Shown here piece by piece: positions 6,267 through 13,458 of a stretch of 21,468 bases of DNA. Source of the DNA: JACDAS01 sp046262415 (GTDB lineage Bacteria; Actinomycetota; Thermoleophilia; Gaiellales; Gaiellaceae); assembly GCA_046262415.1 (NCBI GenBank), contig JBHEMU010000136.1:1-21468 (forward strand), read 5' to 3'. The translations under genes were made by a program, and so were the position numbers. The notes under the pieces were generated by a model. That model saw only the letters and a list, made by a program, of their open reading frames with translations. It was not told where the DNA came from and searched no databases. Each line of letters opens with the position of its first letter. The stretch's first letter is position 1.

Positions 6267-7262
6267 CTAGAACTGCTCGAGGAGGCGAAGGTCGTTCTGC
6301 CAGAGCATCCGGATGTCGGGCAGCCCGTGCCGGAGCATGAAGATGCGCTCGAGGCCCCAGCCGAACGCGAAGCCGGAAACCTCCTCGGGGTCGTAGCCGA
6401 CGTTCCGGAGCACGTTCTCGTCCACCACGCCGGCGCCCCCCACCTCGATCCAACCTTCCTGCTCGCAGACGCGGCAGCCGGCGCCCGCGCAGATGAAGCA
6501 CTCGACGTCGGCCTCGACCGACGGCTCGGTGAACGGGAAGAAGCTGGTGCGGATGCGGACGGCGCGCTCGTCGCCGAAGAGCCTGCGCAGTAGCAGCCGG
6601 AGCGTCCCCTTGAGGTCGGCCAGGGAGATGCCGCGGTCGACCGCGAGACCCTCGACCTGGTGGAAGATCGGATAGCGCTTCGGGTCCGGCGTGTCGCGGC
6701 GGTAGACGCGCCCGAGCGAGACCATGTAGACCGGCGGGCGGCGGGTCTCCATCACGCGGATCTGGGACGCCGACGTCTCCGTGCGCAGCAGCACGTCGTC
6801 GGCGAGGTAGAACGTGTGCAGCGGCGAGCGGGTCACGTGGCCTGGACCCATGTTCAGCTGGTCGAAGATGTAGTGCACGGTCTCGACCTCCCGGCCGTCC
6901 ACGACCTCGTACCCGAGGCCGAGGAAGATGTCCTCCACCTCGCGCCGGATCTGCGTGATCGGGTGCAGCCGGCCGCGGCGGTAGTCCTCTCCCGGCAGCG
7001 AGATGTCCACCCGCTCCTCGGCGAGCGCACGGTCGAGCTCGCGACGCTCGAGGTCGGCTCGGCGCGCGGCGAGCCCGGCCTCCAGCCGGTCGCGCAGCGA
7101 GTTCAGCTCGCGCCCGCTCTCGCGGTCGCGAATGCCGCGGAGGGCCTGCTTGAGTGCGCTGCTCCGACCCAGGTAGCGCACGCGGGCGGCCTCCAGCTCC
7201 TCGAGCGTCGCCGCCTCCGCAATCGCGCTCTGCGCCTCGTTTTCGAGCGCGGTGGCGTCCAT
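6267..7262 (-). CDS. pheS: Phenylalanyl-tRNA synthetase alpha subunit, unusual active-site motifs
   Basis: A 331-residue protein, the catalytic class II subunit of PheRS. An N-terminal coiled-coil (about 1-95) that binds tRNA-Phe is followed by the catalytic domain. Conserved parts are FHQVEGLAVD in motif 2, FFPFTEPSVEADV, a four-Cys knuckle (CFICAGAGCRVC), and motif 3 (GFAFGWGLERIFML). Several positions usually constant in bacterial PheS differ. HPAR-[DE]-x-x-DTF in motif 1 is HVTRSPLHTF, RTHTS is RTETS, and the DATH of the motif 2 loop is DPKR. The ATG at 7262 lacks a ribosome site but has TACAGT at -12 to -7, so it is probably leaderless. It is transcribed with pheT. No second pheS is visible in the window. 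Confidence 0.95.
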   Translation of the reverse strand: MDATALENEAQSAIAEAATLEELEAARVRYLGRSSALKQALRGIRDRESGRELNSLRDRLEAGLAARRADLERRELDRALAEERVDISLPGEDYRRGRLHPITQIRREVEDIFLGLGYEVVDGREVETVHYIFDQLNMGPGHVTRSPLHTFYLADDVLLRTETSASQIRVMETRRPPVYMVSLGRVYRRDTPDPKRYPIFHQVEGLAVDRGISLADLKGTLRLLLRRLFGDERAVRIRTSFFPFTEPSVEADVECFICAGAGCRVCEQEGWIEVGGAGVVDENVLRNVGYDPEEVSGFAFGWGLERIFMLRHGLPDIRMLWQNDLRLLEQF

Positions 7263-7268
7263 CCGGCG

Positions 7269-7277
7269 ACTGTATCA
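7269..7277 (-). promoter_or_regulatory. Extended -10 promoter of pheST (leaderless)
   Basis: On the minus strand TGATACAGT (7277-7269) is an extended -10 box (TGnTAnnnT). The TACAGT hexamer lies exactly 12 to 7 bases upstream of the pheS ATG. No good -35 box is visible, as is common with extended -10 promoters. Transcription should start at the A of the ATG. Confidence 0.6.
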
Positions 7278-7288
7278 TCGGCCCTTCC

Positions 7289-7346
7289 GACCTCCCGGAG
7301 GCCGCCCCCGGCGGCGTTCCTCGCCACCGGTCCGGCGCGGGAGGTC
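7289..7346. repeat. Nested inverted repeats between pheS and methyltransferase gene
   Basis: GACCTCCCG (7289-7297) pairs perfectly with CGGGAGGTC (7338-7346). Inside it GCCGCC/GGCGGC (7301-7315) forms a 6-bp stem with a 3-base loop. If pheS is leaderless this lies upstream of its transcript, so it is more likely a binding site, or part of a transcript reading toward 7424, than a pheST attenuator. The remainder of 7347-7423 shows no clear element. Confidence 0.5.
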
Positions 7347-7423
7347 CCCAGGAACCCATGACCTCCTCCCCGCGCCGATCGTATGCCGGAGCGACGCGCG
7401 CAGGTGTGACGTGGCCGTGACGG

Positions 7424-8152
7424 ATGGGTGACGTCTCGTCTCCGGGCGCGAGTCCGTACGACGCGATCGCCGACCTCTACGACCCCTGGAGCGCGAGCGT
7501 CACCGAGGACGTCGCGTTCTACGTGGCCGAGGCGCTCCGCGCGGGCGGACCCGTGGTCGAGCTCGGGGTCGGCACCGGCCGGATCGCCGTCCCCGTCGCC
7601 GCCGCGGGCATCCACGTGATCGGAGTCGACTCCTCGCGCGGCATGCTCGAGGTGTGCCGGCGCCGGGGCGAGGCCGCCGGCGTCGCCTCGCTGCTCGACC
7701 TGCGCCTGGGCGATCTCCTCGACCCGCCGGTGGAGGAACGGGTCGGCCTGGTCTCGTGCCCCTTCCGCTCGCTGCTGCACCTGCGAAGCGATGGCGATCG
7801 GCTCCGCGCGCTGCGCGCCGCGCGCGCGCTGCTCCGGCCGGAGGGCCGCCTCGTCTTCGACGTCTTCACGCCGGCGGCGGACGACATCGCGGAGACCCAC
7901 GGGCGCTGGATCGAGCGCGAGCCCGGGATCTTCGAACGTGCCGAGTGGGACGAGGCGGAGCGCACGCTGACGCTGACCGTGCGGGGCGCCTCGAGCGAGG
8001 CGACGATGGAGCTGGCCTGGCTCTCTCCGGCCGAGTGGCGCGCGCTGGTCGAGCGGGCCGGCTTCAGGGTCGAGGCGTGCTACGGCTGGTTCGATCGGCG
8101 CCCCTTCCGGGGCGGCGAGGACACGATCTGGCTGGCTCGCCCCGCGGGATGA
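7424..8152 (+). CDS. Class I SAM-dependent methyltransferase
   Basis: A 242-residue protein with a Rossmann methyltransferase fold. SAM motif I is VVELGVGTGRIA at 44-55, the acidic residue at the end of strand 2 is Asp69 in VIGVDSSRGML, and motif III-like LRPEGRLVFDVFTP lies near residue 140. The N-terminal segment YDAIADLYDPW is typical of small-molecule methyltransferases. The substrate cannot be predicted. It stands alone on the plus strand, divergent from pheS. A short hairpin follows before the next promoter. The ATG was chosen because the domain begins soon after it; a clear ribosome site is absent. Confidence 0.85.
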   Translation: MGDVSSPGASPYDAIADLYDPWSASVTEDVAFYVAEALRAGGPVVELGVGTGRIAVPVAAAGIHVIGVDSSRGMLEVCRRRGEAAGVASLLDLRLGDLLDPPVEERVGLVSCPFRSLLHLRSDGDRLRALRAARALLRPEGRLVFDVFTPAADDIAETHGRWIEREPGIFERAEWDEAERTLTLTVRGASSEATMELAWLSPAEWRALVERAGFRVEACYGWFDRRPFRGGEDTIWLARPAG

Positions 8153-8160
8153 GCCGTCCC

Positions 8161-8179
8161 CGACGGGCAGGTCCCGTCG
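8161..8179. repeat. 7-bp hairpin after methyltransferase gene
   Basis: CGACGGG (8161-8167) and CCCGTCG (8173-8179) form a perfect stem with a CAGGT loop, just beyond the methyltransferase stop. No T-run follows, so termination is possible but unproven. Confidence 0.35.
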
Positions 8180-8185
8180 AGAGCC

Positions 8186-8221
8186 TTGCGCGGGGTAGAG
8201 ATCGTTGTCTATCATGACAAC
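8186..8221 (+). promoter_or_regulatory. Promoter with palindromic operator before LemA operon
   Basis: TTGCGC (8186-8191) and TATCAT (8210-8215) are 18 bases apart and fit -35 and -10 boxes. The -10 box is exactly at -12 to -7 from the GTG at 8222. It is embraced by a perfect inverted repeat, GTTGTC-TATCAT-GACAAC (8204-8221), ending at the base before the start codon. A dimeric regulator bound there would cover the -10 box and the transcription start. Confidence 0.65.
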
Positions 8222-8455
8222 GTGACCGCACGCCGTCGCCTCCTGGAGCTCGTCCCACCGCCCCCCCGTCAGCCCCTCCCCCACGCGGCCCTGGCCGCCG
8301 TCCTCGCCGAGCTGCGCGCGATCCGGGTCGCGCTGGAGCAGACGCACCGGATCCGGGAGCAGGACGCGCCGTGCGCCTGCGGCCGCCGGGGCGCGGTGGT
8401 CGCGCCGACCGACGCCCACTCGGAAACAGAGTCGGTTAAGCTCCGCCCACCGTGA
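8222..8455 (+). CDS. Small protein upstream of lemA
   Basis: A 77-residue protein starting at GTG. It has a Pro-rich segment (LVPPPPRQPLPHA), an amphipathic helix (LAAVLAELRAIRVALEQTHR) and a Cys-x-Cys pair (DAPCACGRR). There are no membrane segments and no family I recognise. Support for translation: high third-position GC through most of its length, a leaderless promoter ending at the GTG, and a 4-base GTGA overlap with lemA. It could be a soluble regulator or partner of the LemA/DUF2207 pair. That role is inferred only from position. Confidence 0.6.
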   Translation: MTARRRLLELVPPPPRQPLPHAALAAVLAELRAIRVALEQTHRIREQDAPCACGRRGAVVAPTDAHSETESVKLRPP

Positions 8456-9039
8456 CCGCCGCCCTCCTCGCCGTGTCCGGAACCGTCTGGCTGTTCGTCG
8501 CGATCGCCGCAGTGGTGCTGCTGCTCCTGCTCGCGATCTCGATGTACAACAAGCTCGTTCGCCTCCGGAACCGTGCGCAGAACGCATGGGCGCAGGTCGA
8601 CGTGCAGCTGCGCAAGCGGTACGACCTGATTCCGAACCTGGTCGAGACGGTCAAGGGCTACGCCACGCACGAGCGGGAGACGTTCGAAGAGGTCACGCGG
8701 GCACGGACGGCGGCCCAGCAGGCGACGACCGTGCAGGAGCAGGCGGGGGCCGAGAACATGCTGACCGCCGCGATCGGCCGCCTCTTCGCCGTCGCCGAGG
8801 CCTATCCCGAGCTGCGCGCGAGCGAGAACTTCCAGCAGCTGCAGTCCGAGCTCACCGACGTCGAGCAGAACATCGCCGTCTCGCGGCAGGTCTACAACGA
8901 CACGGTGCTGACCTACAACAACGCGACCCAGTCCGTCCCGACGAACATCTTCGCGAACATGTTCAACTTCTCCGAGCGGCAGTACTTCGAGATCGAAGAG
9001 GCGGCGCGCGAAGCGCCGCGCGTCCAGTTCACCTCCTGA
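8452..9039 (+). CDS. lemA: LemA family membrane protein
   Basis: A 195-residue protein, normal for LemA. One N-terminal membrane helix (about 9-30) precedes a soluble four-helix domain. Family motifs include MYNKLVRLRNRAQNAWAQVD, LRKRYDLIPNLVETVKGYA, LQSELTDVEQNIAVSRQVYN and the C-terminal FERQYFE-like NFSERQYFEIEE. LemA proteins are envelope-associated and of unclear function. They are commonly encoded next to TPM-domain or DUF2207 membrane proteins, as here. The GTG start overlaps the stop of the upstream gene, and the DUF2207 gene begins 2 bases after its stop. A TAAGCT at 8437-8442 may give an additional internal promoter. Confidence 0.93.
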   Translation: MTAALLAVSGTVWLFVAIAAVVLLLLLAISMYNKLVRLRNRAQNAWAQVDVQLRKRYDLIPNLVETVKGYATHERETFEEVTRARTAAQQATTVQEQAGAENMLTAAIGRLFAVAEAYPELRASENFQQLQSELTDVEQNIAVSRQVYNDTVLTYNNATQSVPTNIFANMFNFSERQYFEIEEAAREAPRVQFTS

Positions 9040-9041
9040 GC

Positions 9042-10946
9042 GTGCGTCGCGGCGCCCTCGCGGCGACCCTCGTCGCGCTCGCGCTCGCGGCCCTCCCCGC
9101 GCCGGCGTCCGCGAAGGAGTTCTTTCTCACCGACGCCGACGTCGCGGTTCGCGTGCAGCCGGACGGAACGCTCCTCGTCAAGGAGCAGATCTCGTTCGCC
9201 TACCAGGGCGGCTCCTTCTCCGGGGCCTACCGCGACATTCCGCTTCGCCGCGGCGAGGCGATCGACCGCGTCCTCGTCTCCGAGCCCGGGAAGACCTACT
9301 CAACGGGCGGCTGCGTCGAGCTCGGCTGCTTCAGCCCGCCGGACACGTACGGCGTCACGAGGATCGGGGACACGGTCCGGGTCGTGTGGCACTACAGCGC
9401 CTCGTCGGGCGACTCGCGCACCTTCACCGTCTCCTACCGCTTCCGCGGCCTCGCCGTCGCCTACGACGACGTCGTCGACGTCAATCTCAAGGTCTGGGGC
9501 GACGAGTGGGCGGTCCGGCTCGCGAGGCTGCGCGCCTCGCTCCGGGCCCCAGGTACCGCCCCGCTGTCAGGCCCGGCCTACCGCGTCTTCGGCCACCCGG
9601 CCTGGGTGCGGGGCGACACGACCAGGCTGCCGCGTGTCGCGTTGCTGCGGGCGCTCGACGTTCCCGACCACCAGTTCGTCGAGCTCCGCGTGCTCTTCCC
9701 CCGCTCCCGCCTGACGTCGACCACGGGGGCTCAGGTGCGGAAGGGCAACGCGCTCGAACGCATCCTCCGGGAGGAACGCACCGACGACGCCAGCTACGCC
9801 CGCGACCGCGAGCGAATCGACAACGCACTCGACAACCTGCTGCGTAGCGCGTTGATCCTCCTCGCGGCCGGCACGCTGCCGGCGGCCGCGATCATCCTGG
9901 CCGTCTGGTTCTACTCGGGGCGCGAGCGCAAGACGGACTACGACCGCGAGTACGAGCAGGAGCCGCCCTCCGAGCTCGAGCCCGCACTCGTGCCGCCGCT
10001 TCTGCGCCAGGGGACGGACGTCGGCTCGCTCGAGTTCACGGCGACGCTGTTCGACCTGCTCCGCCGCGGCCGCTACACGGCCAAGCCGGTGACGACCGAG
10101 AGGAAGCAGTGGGGCGGTCTTCGGAGCGAGGAGGTCGCCGACCTCGAGATCGGCCCGGGGCAGACCGATCTGCCGCTCGCCTCGTTCGAGGAGCCGATCG
10201 CCGACGTCGTGGACTCCGTCATCGCCGCAGGGCCGGAGCGCCTCTCCAAGTTCCGGGGCCGGATCCAGAAGGCCCGCTCCACGAACAGCACGCGCTTCAG
10301 CACGTTCAAGTCGCGCGTGGCCACGGCGATCCACGCGCGCAAGTGGTTCGTCGGGCCGGGGCTCGGCGCGCTCCTGCTCTCGATCCTCGCGTTCGCCCTC
10401 GCCGCGCTGATCATGCTCTGGATCGGGATCAAGGGCTGGCGCCCCGTGGCGCCGCGGTGGTCCGACGTCGTGCTGATCGCCCTCGGCGTGTGCGCCGCGC
10501 TGAACGCGCTGCTGCTCCTGATCGCGGCGTTCCACGTCCGCCTCTGGCGGCGGCGTCGGCCCGCGGCGGAGCGCGAGGCGGAGCGCTGGCAGGCGTTCCG
10601 GAGCTACCTGACCGACTTCCCGCGGCTGGACGAGGCTCCGCCCGCGACGCTCGAGCTCTGGGAGCGCTACCTGGTCTACGGGATCGCCTTCGGCATCGCC
10701 GAGCGCGTGCTCCAGGGGGCTCAGCTGCACATGCCGAAGGAGCTGGCGGAGGCGAGCTCGATCTACTGGATCAGCGGCTCGAACGACCTGGGCTCCGGAG
10801 CGACCTCGCTCGGGATCAGCGACCTCAGCGCCGGCTTCGGCTCGGCGCTGGCGCCGCCCTCGAGCTCGAGCTCGGGCGGCGGCGGAGGGGGGTTCTCGGG
10901 CGGCGGCGGCGGCGGCGGCGGAGGTGGTGGCGGCGGCGCCTGGTGA
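9042..10946 (+). CDS. DUF2207 membrane protein with poly-glycine tail
   Basis: About 634 residues from the GTG at 9042. A Sec signal peptide (RRGALAATLVALALAALPAP, cleaved near ASA-KEFF) is followed by the extracytoplasmic DUF2207 beta domain (DVAVRVQPDGTLLVKEQISF, with GAYRDIPL). A membrane helix lies near residue 275 (LILLAAGTLPAAAIILAVWF). A cytoplasmic segment and two more helices (about 445-470 and 480-505) follow. The protein ends in Ser-rich then Gly6-Phe-Ser-Gly13-Ala-Trp sequence, typical of DUF2207 and TPM-type proteins that accompany LemA. Translationally linked to lemA. Function unknown; an envelope complex with LemA is the usual inference. Confidence 0.9.
   Translation: MRRGALAATLVALALAALPAPASAKEFFLTDADVAVRVQPDGTLLVKEQISFAYQGGSFSGAYRDIPLRRGEAIDRVLVSEPGKTYSTGGCVELGCFSPPDTYGVTRIGDTVRVVWHYSASSGDSRTFTVSYRFRGLAVAYDDVVDVNLKVWGDEWAVRLARLRASLRAPGTAPLSGPAYRVFGHPAWVRGDTTRLPRVALLRALDVPDHQFVELRVLFPRSRLTSTTGAQVRKGNALERILREERTDDASYARDRERIDNALDNLLRSALILLAAGTLPAAAIILAVWFYSGRERKTDYDREYEQEPPSELEPALVPPLLRQGTDVGSLEFTATLFDLLRRGRYTAKPVTTERKQWGGLRSEEVADLEIGPGQTDLPLASFEEPIADVVDSVIAAGPERLSKFRGRIQKARSTNSTRFSTFKSRVATAIHARKWFVGPGLGALLLSILAFALAALIMLWIGIKGWRPVAPRWSDVVLIALGVCAALNALLLLIAAFHVRLWRRRRPAAEREAERWQAFRSYLTDFPRLDEAPPATLELWERYLVYGIAFGIAERVLQGAQLHMPKELAEASSIYWISGSNDLGSGATSLGISDLSAGFGSALAPPSSSSSGGGGGGFSGGGGGGGGGGGGGAW
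10875..10937 (+). repeat. GGC/GGN repeat encoding poly-glycine tail
   Basis: Six glycine codons (10875-10892), Phe-Ser, then thirteen glycine codons (10899-10937), mostly GGC with some GGA, GGG and GGT. It codes for the C-terminal tail of the DUF2207 protein and may vary in length between strains through replication slippage. Confidence 0.85.
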
Positions 10947-10970
10947 CGCGTTCAGGCCCCGTGCGGGGGG

Positions 10971-10982
10971 GCTCCTAGGAGC
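10971..10982. repeat. 12-bp palindrome over MOSC gene stop
   Basis: GCTCCTAGGAGC is a perfect palindrome covering the stop codon of the minus-strand MOSC gene, 24 bases past the DUF2207 stop. A short CCCC/GGGG stem lies beside it (10957-10968). Together they may serve as a weak bidirectional terminator between convergent genes; there is no T-run. Confidence 0.35.
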
Positions 10983-11415
10983 GTGGCTCTGCCTGGGAGA
11001 GCAGCTCGATCTCGTCGCCGGAGGCGACCTCGCCCGAGCGGAGCACGCGCGCGAGCATGCCCCGCTTGTGCTCGAGCTCGGCCTGCAGCCCGGGACGGAT
11101 CTCGTCCATCAGATGGCAGGGCTCGCACTCCATCGTGATCTCGAACTCTGCCTGGCCGGCTCGGAGGCGCTGCCCGATCGGCCAGGCGTGCACGTCCACG
11201 CCGTCGACCGTGAAGTTCTCCCGGATCGCGCCGGGCTGGATGCCGGCCGCGCGCAGATGCTCGGCCGAGGCGAAGAGGACCTGGCGCTTGGTACCCGGGC
11301 GCGCGTGCGCGCAGCCCTCGAGCCCGTGCCCCTCGAGTGCCCGAGCACGTTCCCGTGCCTCCATCCGCCCGCTCCGCTTGGCGGGCGACGTCCAGACTCC
11401 GGAGATCGTCGCCAT
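10975..11415 (-). CDS. MOSC domain protein
   Basis: A 146-residue protein that is essentially one MOSC domain (MOCO sulfurase C-terminal type). Visible family features are EGHGLEGCAHA near the start, a region matching the usual L-R-E-N-[IF]-T (AIRENFTVDGVDV), and a Cys pair in ITMECEPCHLMDEI, where a conserved Cys is thought to bind the molybdenum cofactor or its sulfur. Related small proteins act as sulfur carriers or in molybdenum-dependent reductases. No partner oxidoreductase is in the window. The ATG at 11415 has TAGGCT at -12 to -7, so it is probably leaderless. It is divergent from the glycosidase-like gene. Confidence 0.88.
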   Translation of the reverse strand: MATISGVWTSPAKRSGRMEARERARALEGHGLEGCAHARPGTKRQVLFASAEHLRAAGIQPGAIRENFTVDGVDVHAWPIGQRLRAGQAEFEITMECEPCHLMDEIRPGLQAELEHKRGMLARVLRSGEVASGDEIELLSQAEPRS

Positions 11416-11421
11416 GGTCGA

Positions 11422-11427
11422 AGCCTA
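11422..11427 (-). promoter_or_regulatory. -10 box of MOSC gene (leaderless)
   Basis: TAGGCT on the minus strand (11427-11422) lies exactly 12 to 7 bases before the ATG at 11415. The same spacing is seen at argR, pheS, the cNMP gene and the 8222 gene. Confidence 0.55.
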
Positions 11428-11442
11428 GCGATGCGGCCTGGC

Positions 11443-11448
11443 TAGAAT
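11443..11448 (+). promoter_or_regulatory. -10 box of glycosidase-like gene
   Basis: TAGAAT fits a -10 box and would start transcription near 11455, leaving a leader of about 22 bases before the GTG at 11477. No convincing -35 box or Shine-Dalgarno sequence is visible. It sits 16 bases from the divergent MOSC -10 box, so the two promoters probably influence each other. Confidence 0.45.
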
Positions 11449-11476
11449 CGCCCTCTCCGCGGCTTCACCTCCTGGC

Positions 11477-12694
11477 GTGCTCAGATCACTCGCTCTCGTT
11501 CTCCTGCTCCTGGCCGTCTCCGCGGCTCCCGCTCGCGCGGGGGAAGGCATGTTCGTCGGGTTCGCCGACGACTGGCTCAAGCAGAACCCGACCGCCGCAG
11601 TGGTCGCGGCCGGCGATCTGGGCGCGACGAGCTTCCGGATCTCGTTGAACTGGAAGGCCGGCCAGACCAAGCTCTCGGAGGCGGACGAGTTGATCTTCGA
11701 CACCGCGATCACGGAGGCTTTCGGGCTCCGCGTCGTCGTGACGGTCGTCGGCGCGTATGCCCGCTTCACCCCCCACACGGGCTCCGCGCGCAACGCCTTC
11801 TGCGGGTACGTCCGCTACCTGCTCGAGCGGTACCCGACGATCAACGACGTGGTGATCTGGAACGAGCCGAACAAGATGTACGCCTGGAGGCCGCAGTTCT
11901 CCAGGAAGGGGGTGAGCGCCGCGCCGGCGGAGTACATGAAGCTGCTCGCGCGGTGCTATGACGTGCTGCATGCCTTCCGGCCCGAGGTGAACGTCCTCGC
12001 GCCCGCGACCTCGCCGAACGGCAACGACAATTACCGCGCCGTCAGCAACATCTCCCACTCGCCCGGCACCTTCGTCCGGAAGCTGGGCGAGGCCTACCGG
12101 AAGAGCGGCCGCAGCGAGCCGATCTTCGACACGGTCGCGCACCACATGTACGGGGCCACGCCGAGCGAGCGGCCGTGGCGCGTGCACGCGGGTCCGATGA
12201 TCGCGCAGGGCGACTGGGTCAAGCTGGTGACCTCGTACAAGGAGGCCTTCCTGGGGACGCCGCAGCCCGTCCCCGGCAGGTGCATCGGGACGAAGTGCGT
12301 CCCCATCTGGTACATGGAGGCGGGCTACCAGACGACGATCGACCCGGGGAAGAAACGGCTCTACCGCTTCAAGGAGAACGTGCCTCGGCTCGTCCCGGAC
12401 CGGGCGCGCGGCGAGCCCAGCTCGGCCAAGCCCCGGATGGAGAGCCCGGCCCCGGACCAGGCGACGCAGATCAGGGACGGCCTCCGGCTCGCGTACTGCC
12501 AGCCCTACGTCGAGGCCTTCTTCAACTACCTGCTCCGGGACGACCGCGATCTGCGCCGCTGGCAGTCCGGAGCGCTCTGGCGCGACGGAACGAGCAAGGA
12601 CTCGTATCCGGCCTTCCGCGAATCGATCCAGGAGGTGGTCGACGGCGAGGTCGACTGCGACGAGCTCAAGGGGGGGCCGGTCCCGAAGGCGTGA
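11477..12694 (+). CDS. Secreted glycoside hydrolase-like TIM-barrel protein
   Basis: A 405-residue protein with a signal peptide (residues 1 to about 22, LALVLLLLAVSAAPARA). The rest looks like a (beta/alpha)8 retaining glycosidase of the GH-A clan. An early strand has TSFRISLNW, the acid/base Glu130 is in VVIWNEPNK, VAHHMYG follows near 221, and the likely nucleophile Glu281 is in PIWYMEAGYQT. The two Glu residues on strands 4 and 7 are the clan's catalytic pair. Substrate and exact family (GH5/GH39/GH53-like) cannot be told. An insertion with two Cys (GRCIGTKCVP) may form a disulfide. Its last 29 bases overlap the end of the spoU-type gene on the other strand. Confidence 0.8.
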   Translation: MLRSLALVLLLLAVSAAPARAGEGMFVGFADDWLKQNPTAAVVAAGDLGATSFRISLNWKAGQTKLSEADELIFDTAITEAFGLRVVVTVVGAYARFTPHTGSARNAFCGYVRYLLERYPTINDVVIWNEPNKMYAWRPQFSRKGVSAAPAEYMKLLARCYDVLHAFRPEVNVLAPATSPNGNDNYRAVSNISHSPGTFVRKLGEAYRKSGRSEPIFDTVAHHMYGATPSERPWRVHAGPMIAQGDWVKLVTSYKEAFLGTPQPVPGRCIGTKCVPIWYMEAGYQTTIDPGKKRLYRFKENVPRLVPDRARGEPSSAKPRMESPAPDQATQIRDGLRLAYCQPYVEAFFNYLLRDDRDLRRWQSGALWRDGTSKDSYPAFRESIQEVVDGEVDCDELKGGPVPKA

Positions 12695-13421
12695 CCGCCC
12701 GGCTGCGCTCGTAGAGGGCGATCGCGCCGGCGATCGCGACGTTCAGCGATTCGGCTCCGGGCGCGAGCGGGATCGAGGCCCGCTCGTCGCACGCGCGGAT
12801 CACCTGCTCGGGCAGGCCCTCGCGCTCCGAGCCGAGGACGAACGTCGTCGGCGGCGAGAGATCGAGCTCCGCGAGCGGCCTGCCTCCTCGAGCGACCAGC
12901 GCCACGCGGCGTCCCGGAGCCTCGTCGAACCGGCCGAGCGGGACGCGGACGATCGAGCCCGCCGAAGCGCGCAGCGCCTTCGGGGAGGTCGGATCCGCGC
13001 AGCCGGGCGACAGGGCGACGAATGCGGGGCCGAGTGCGTCGGCCGCCCGGAGGATCGTGCCGAGGTTGCCGGGATCGCCGACGCGCCACAGGGCGAGCCC
13101 GGCCGGAGGCGCGGTCGCCGGGAGGGCGGGCAGGTCGGCCCGGCGGAAGACGGCGATCACCCGCGGCGGATGGCCCAGCGCGGACAGCTCCGCGAGCAGC
13201 GGCGGCGCGACCGCCGCGGCCCGGGGCAGGCGATCCTGCAGCGCCGGTCGCTCGGCGTCGACGAGAGCTTCGACGGGCGCGAGCCCGGCGTCGAGCGCGG
13301 CAGTCACGAGGTCCTCCCCCTCGCACGCGAACAGGCCGAGTTGCTCGCGCTGCCGCCGGCCGCCGAGCTTGCGGACGAGCTTGAGGCGCGGGTTCGTCGC
13401 GGAGGTGATCACGGCCGCCAC
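12666..13421 (-). CDS. SpoU/TrmH family RNA 2'-O-methyltransferase
   Basis: A 251-residue protein. An N-terminal substrate-binding domain (about 1-95, ITSATNPRLKLVRKL) precedes the SPOUT knot domain. Its three motifs are present: DPGNLGTILRAADALG (116-131), FVLGSEREGLP (194-204) and SIPLAPGAESLNVAIAGAIA (216-235). The family methylates ribose in rRNA or tRNA with SAM. In many actinobacteria the gene in this place after rplT is annotated tsnR-like, but the target nucleotide is not predictable. It starts with GTG at 13421, 37 bases after rplT, and is probably the last gene of the thrS operon. Confidence 0.92.
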   Translation of the reverse strand: MAAVITSATNPRLKLVRKLGGRRQREQLGLFACEGEDLVTAALDAGLAPVEALVDAERPALQDRLPRAAAVAPPLLAELSALGHPPRVIAVFRRADLPALPATAPPAGLALWRVGDPGNLGTILRAADALGPAFVALSPGCADPTSPKALRASAGSIVRVPLGRFDEAPGRRVALVARGGRPLAELDLSPPTTFVLGSEREGLPEQVIRACDERASIPLAPGAESLNVAIAGAIALYERSRAVTPSGPAPP

Positions 13422-13458
13422 GGAGCCATGCGATGTGGGGCCGCGGGATGCCGGCGGC

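Noticed and set aside
4093..6270. 725-codon plus-strand frame opposite pheT
   Set aside because: It mirrors pheT exactly and has no recognisable domain; pheT is certain.
7263..7423. T-box riboswitch before pheS
   Set aside because: I looked for the conserved GGTGGnACCGCG core and a T-run terminator and found neither. The promoter box next to the ATG also argues against a long leader.
8064..8670. Minus-strand frames opposite the 8222 gene and the start of lemA
   Set aside because: They are antisense to well-supported genes and have no promoter, ribosome site or domain.
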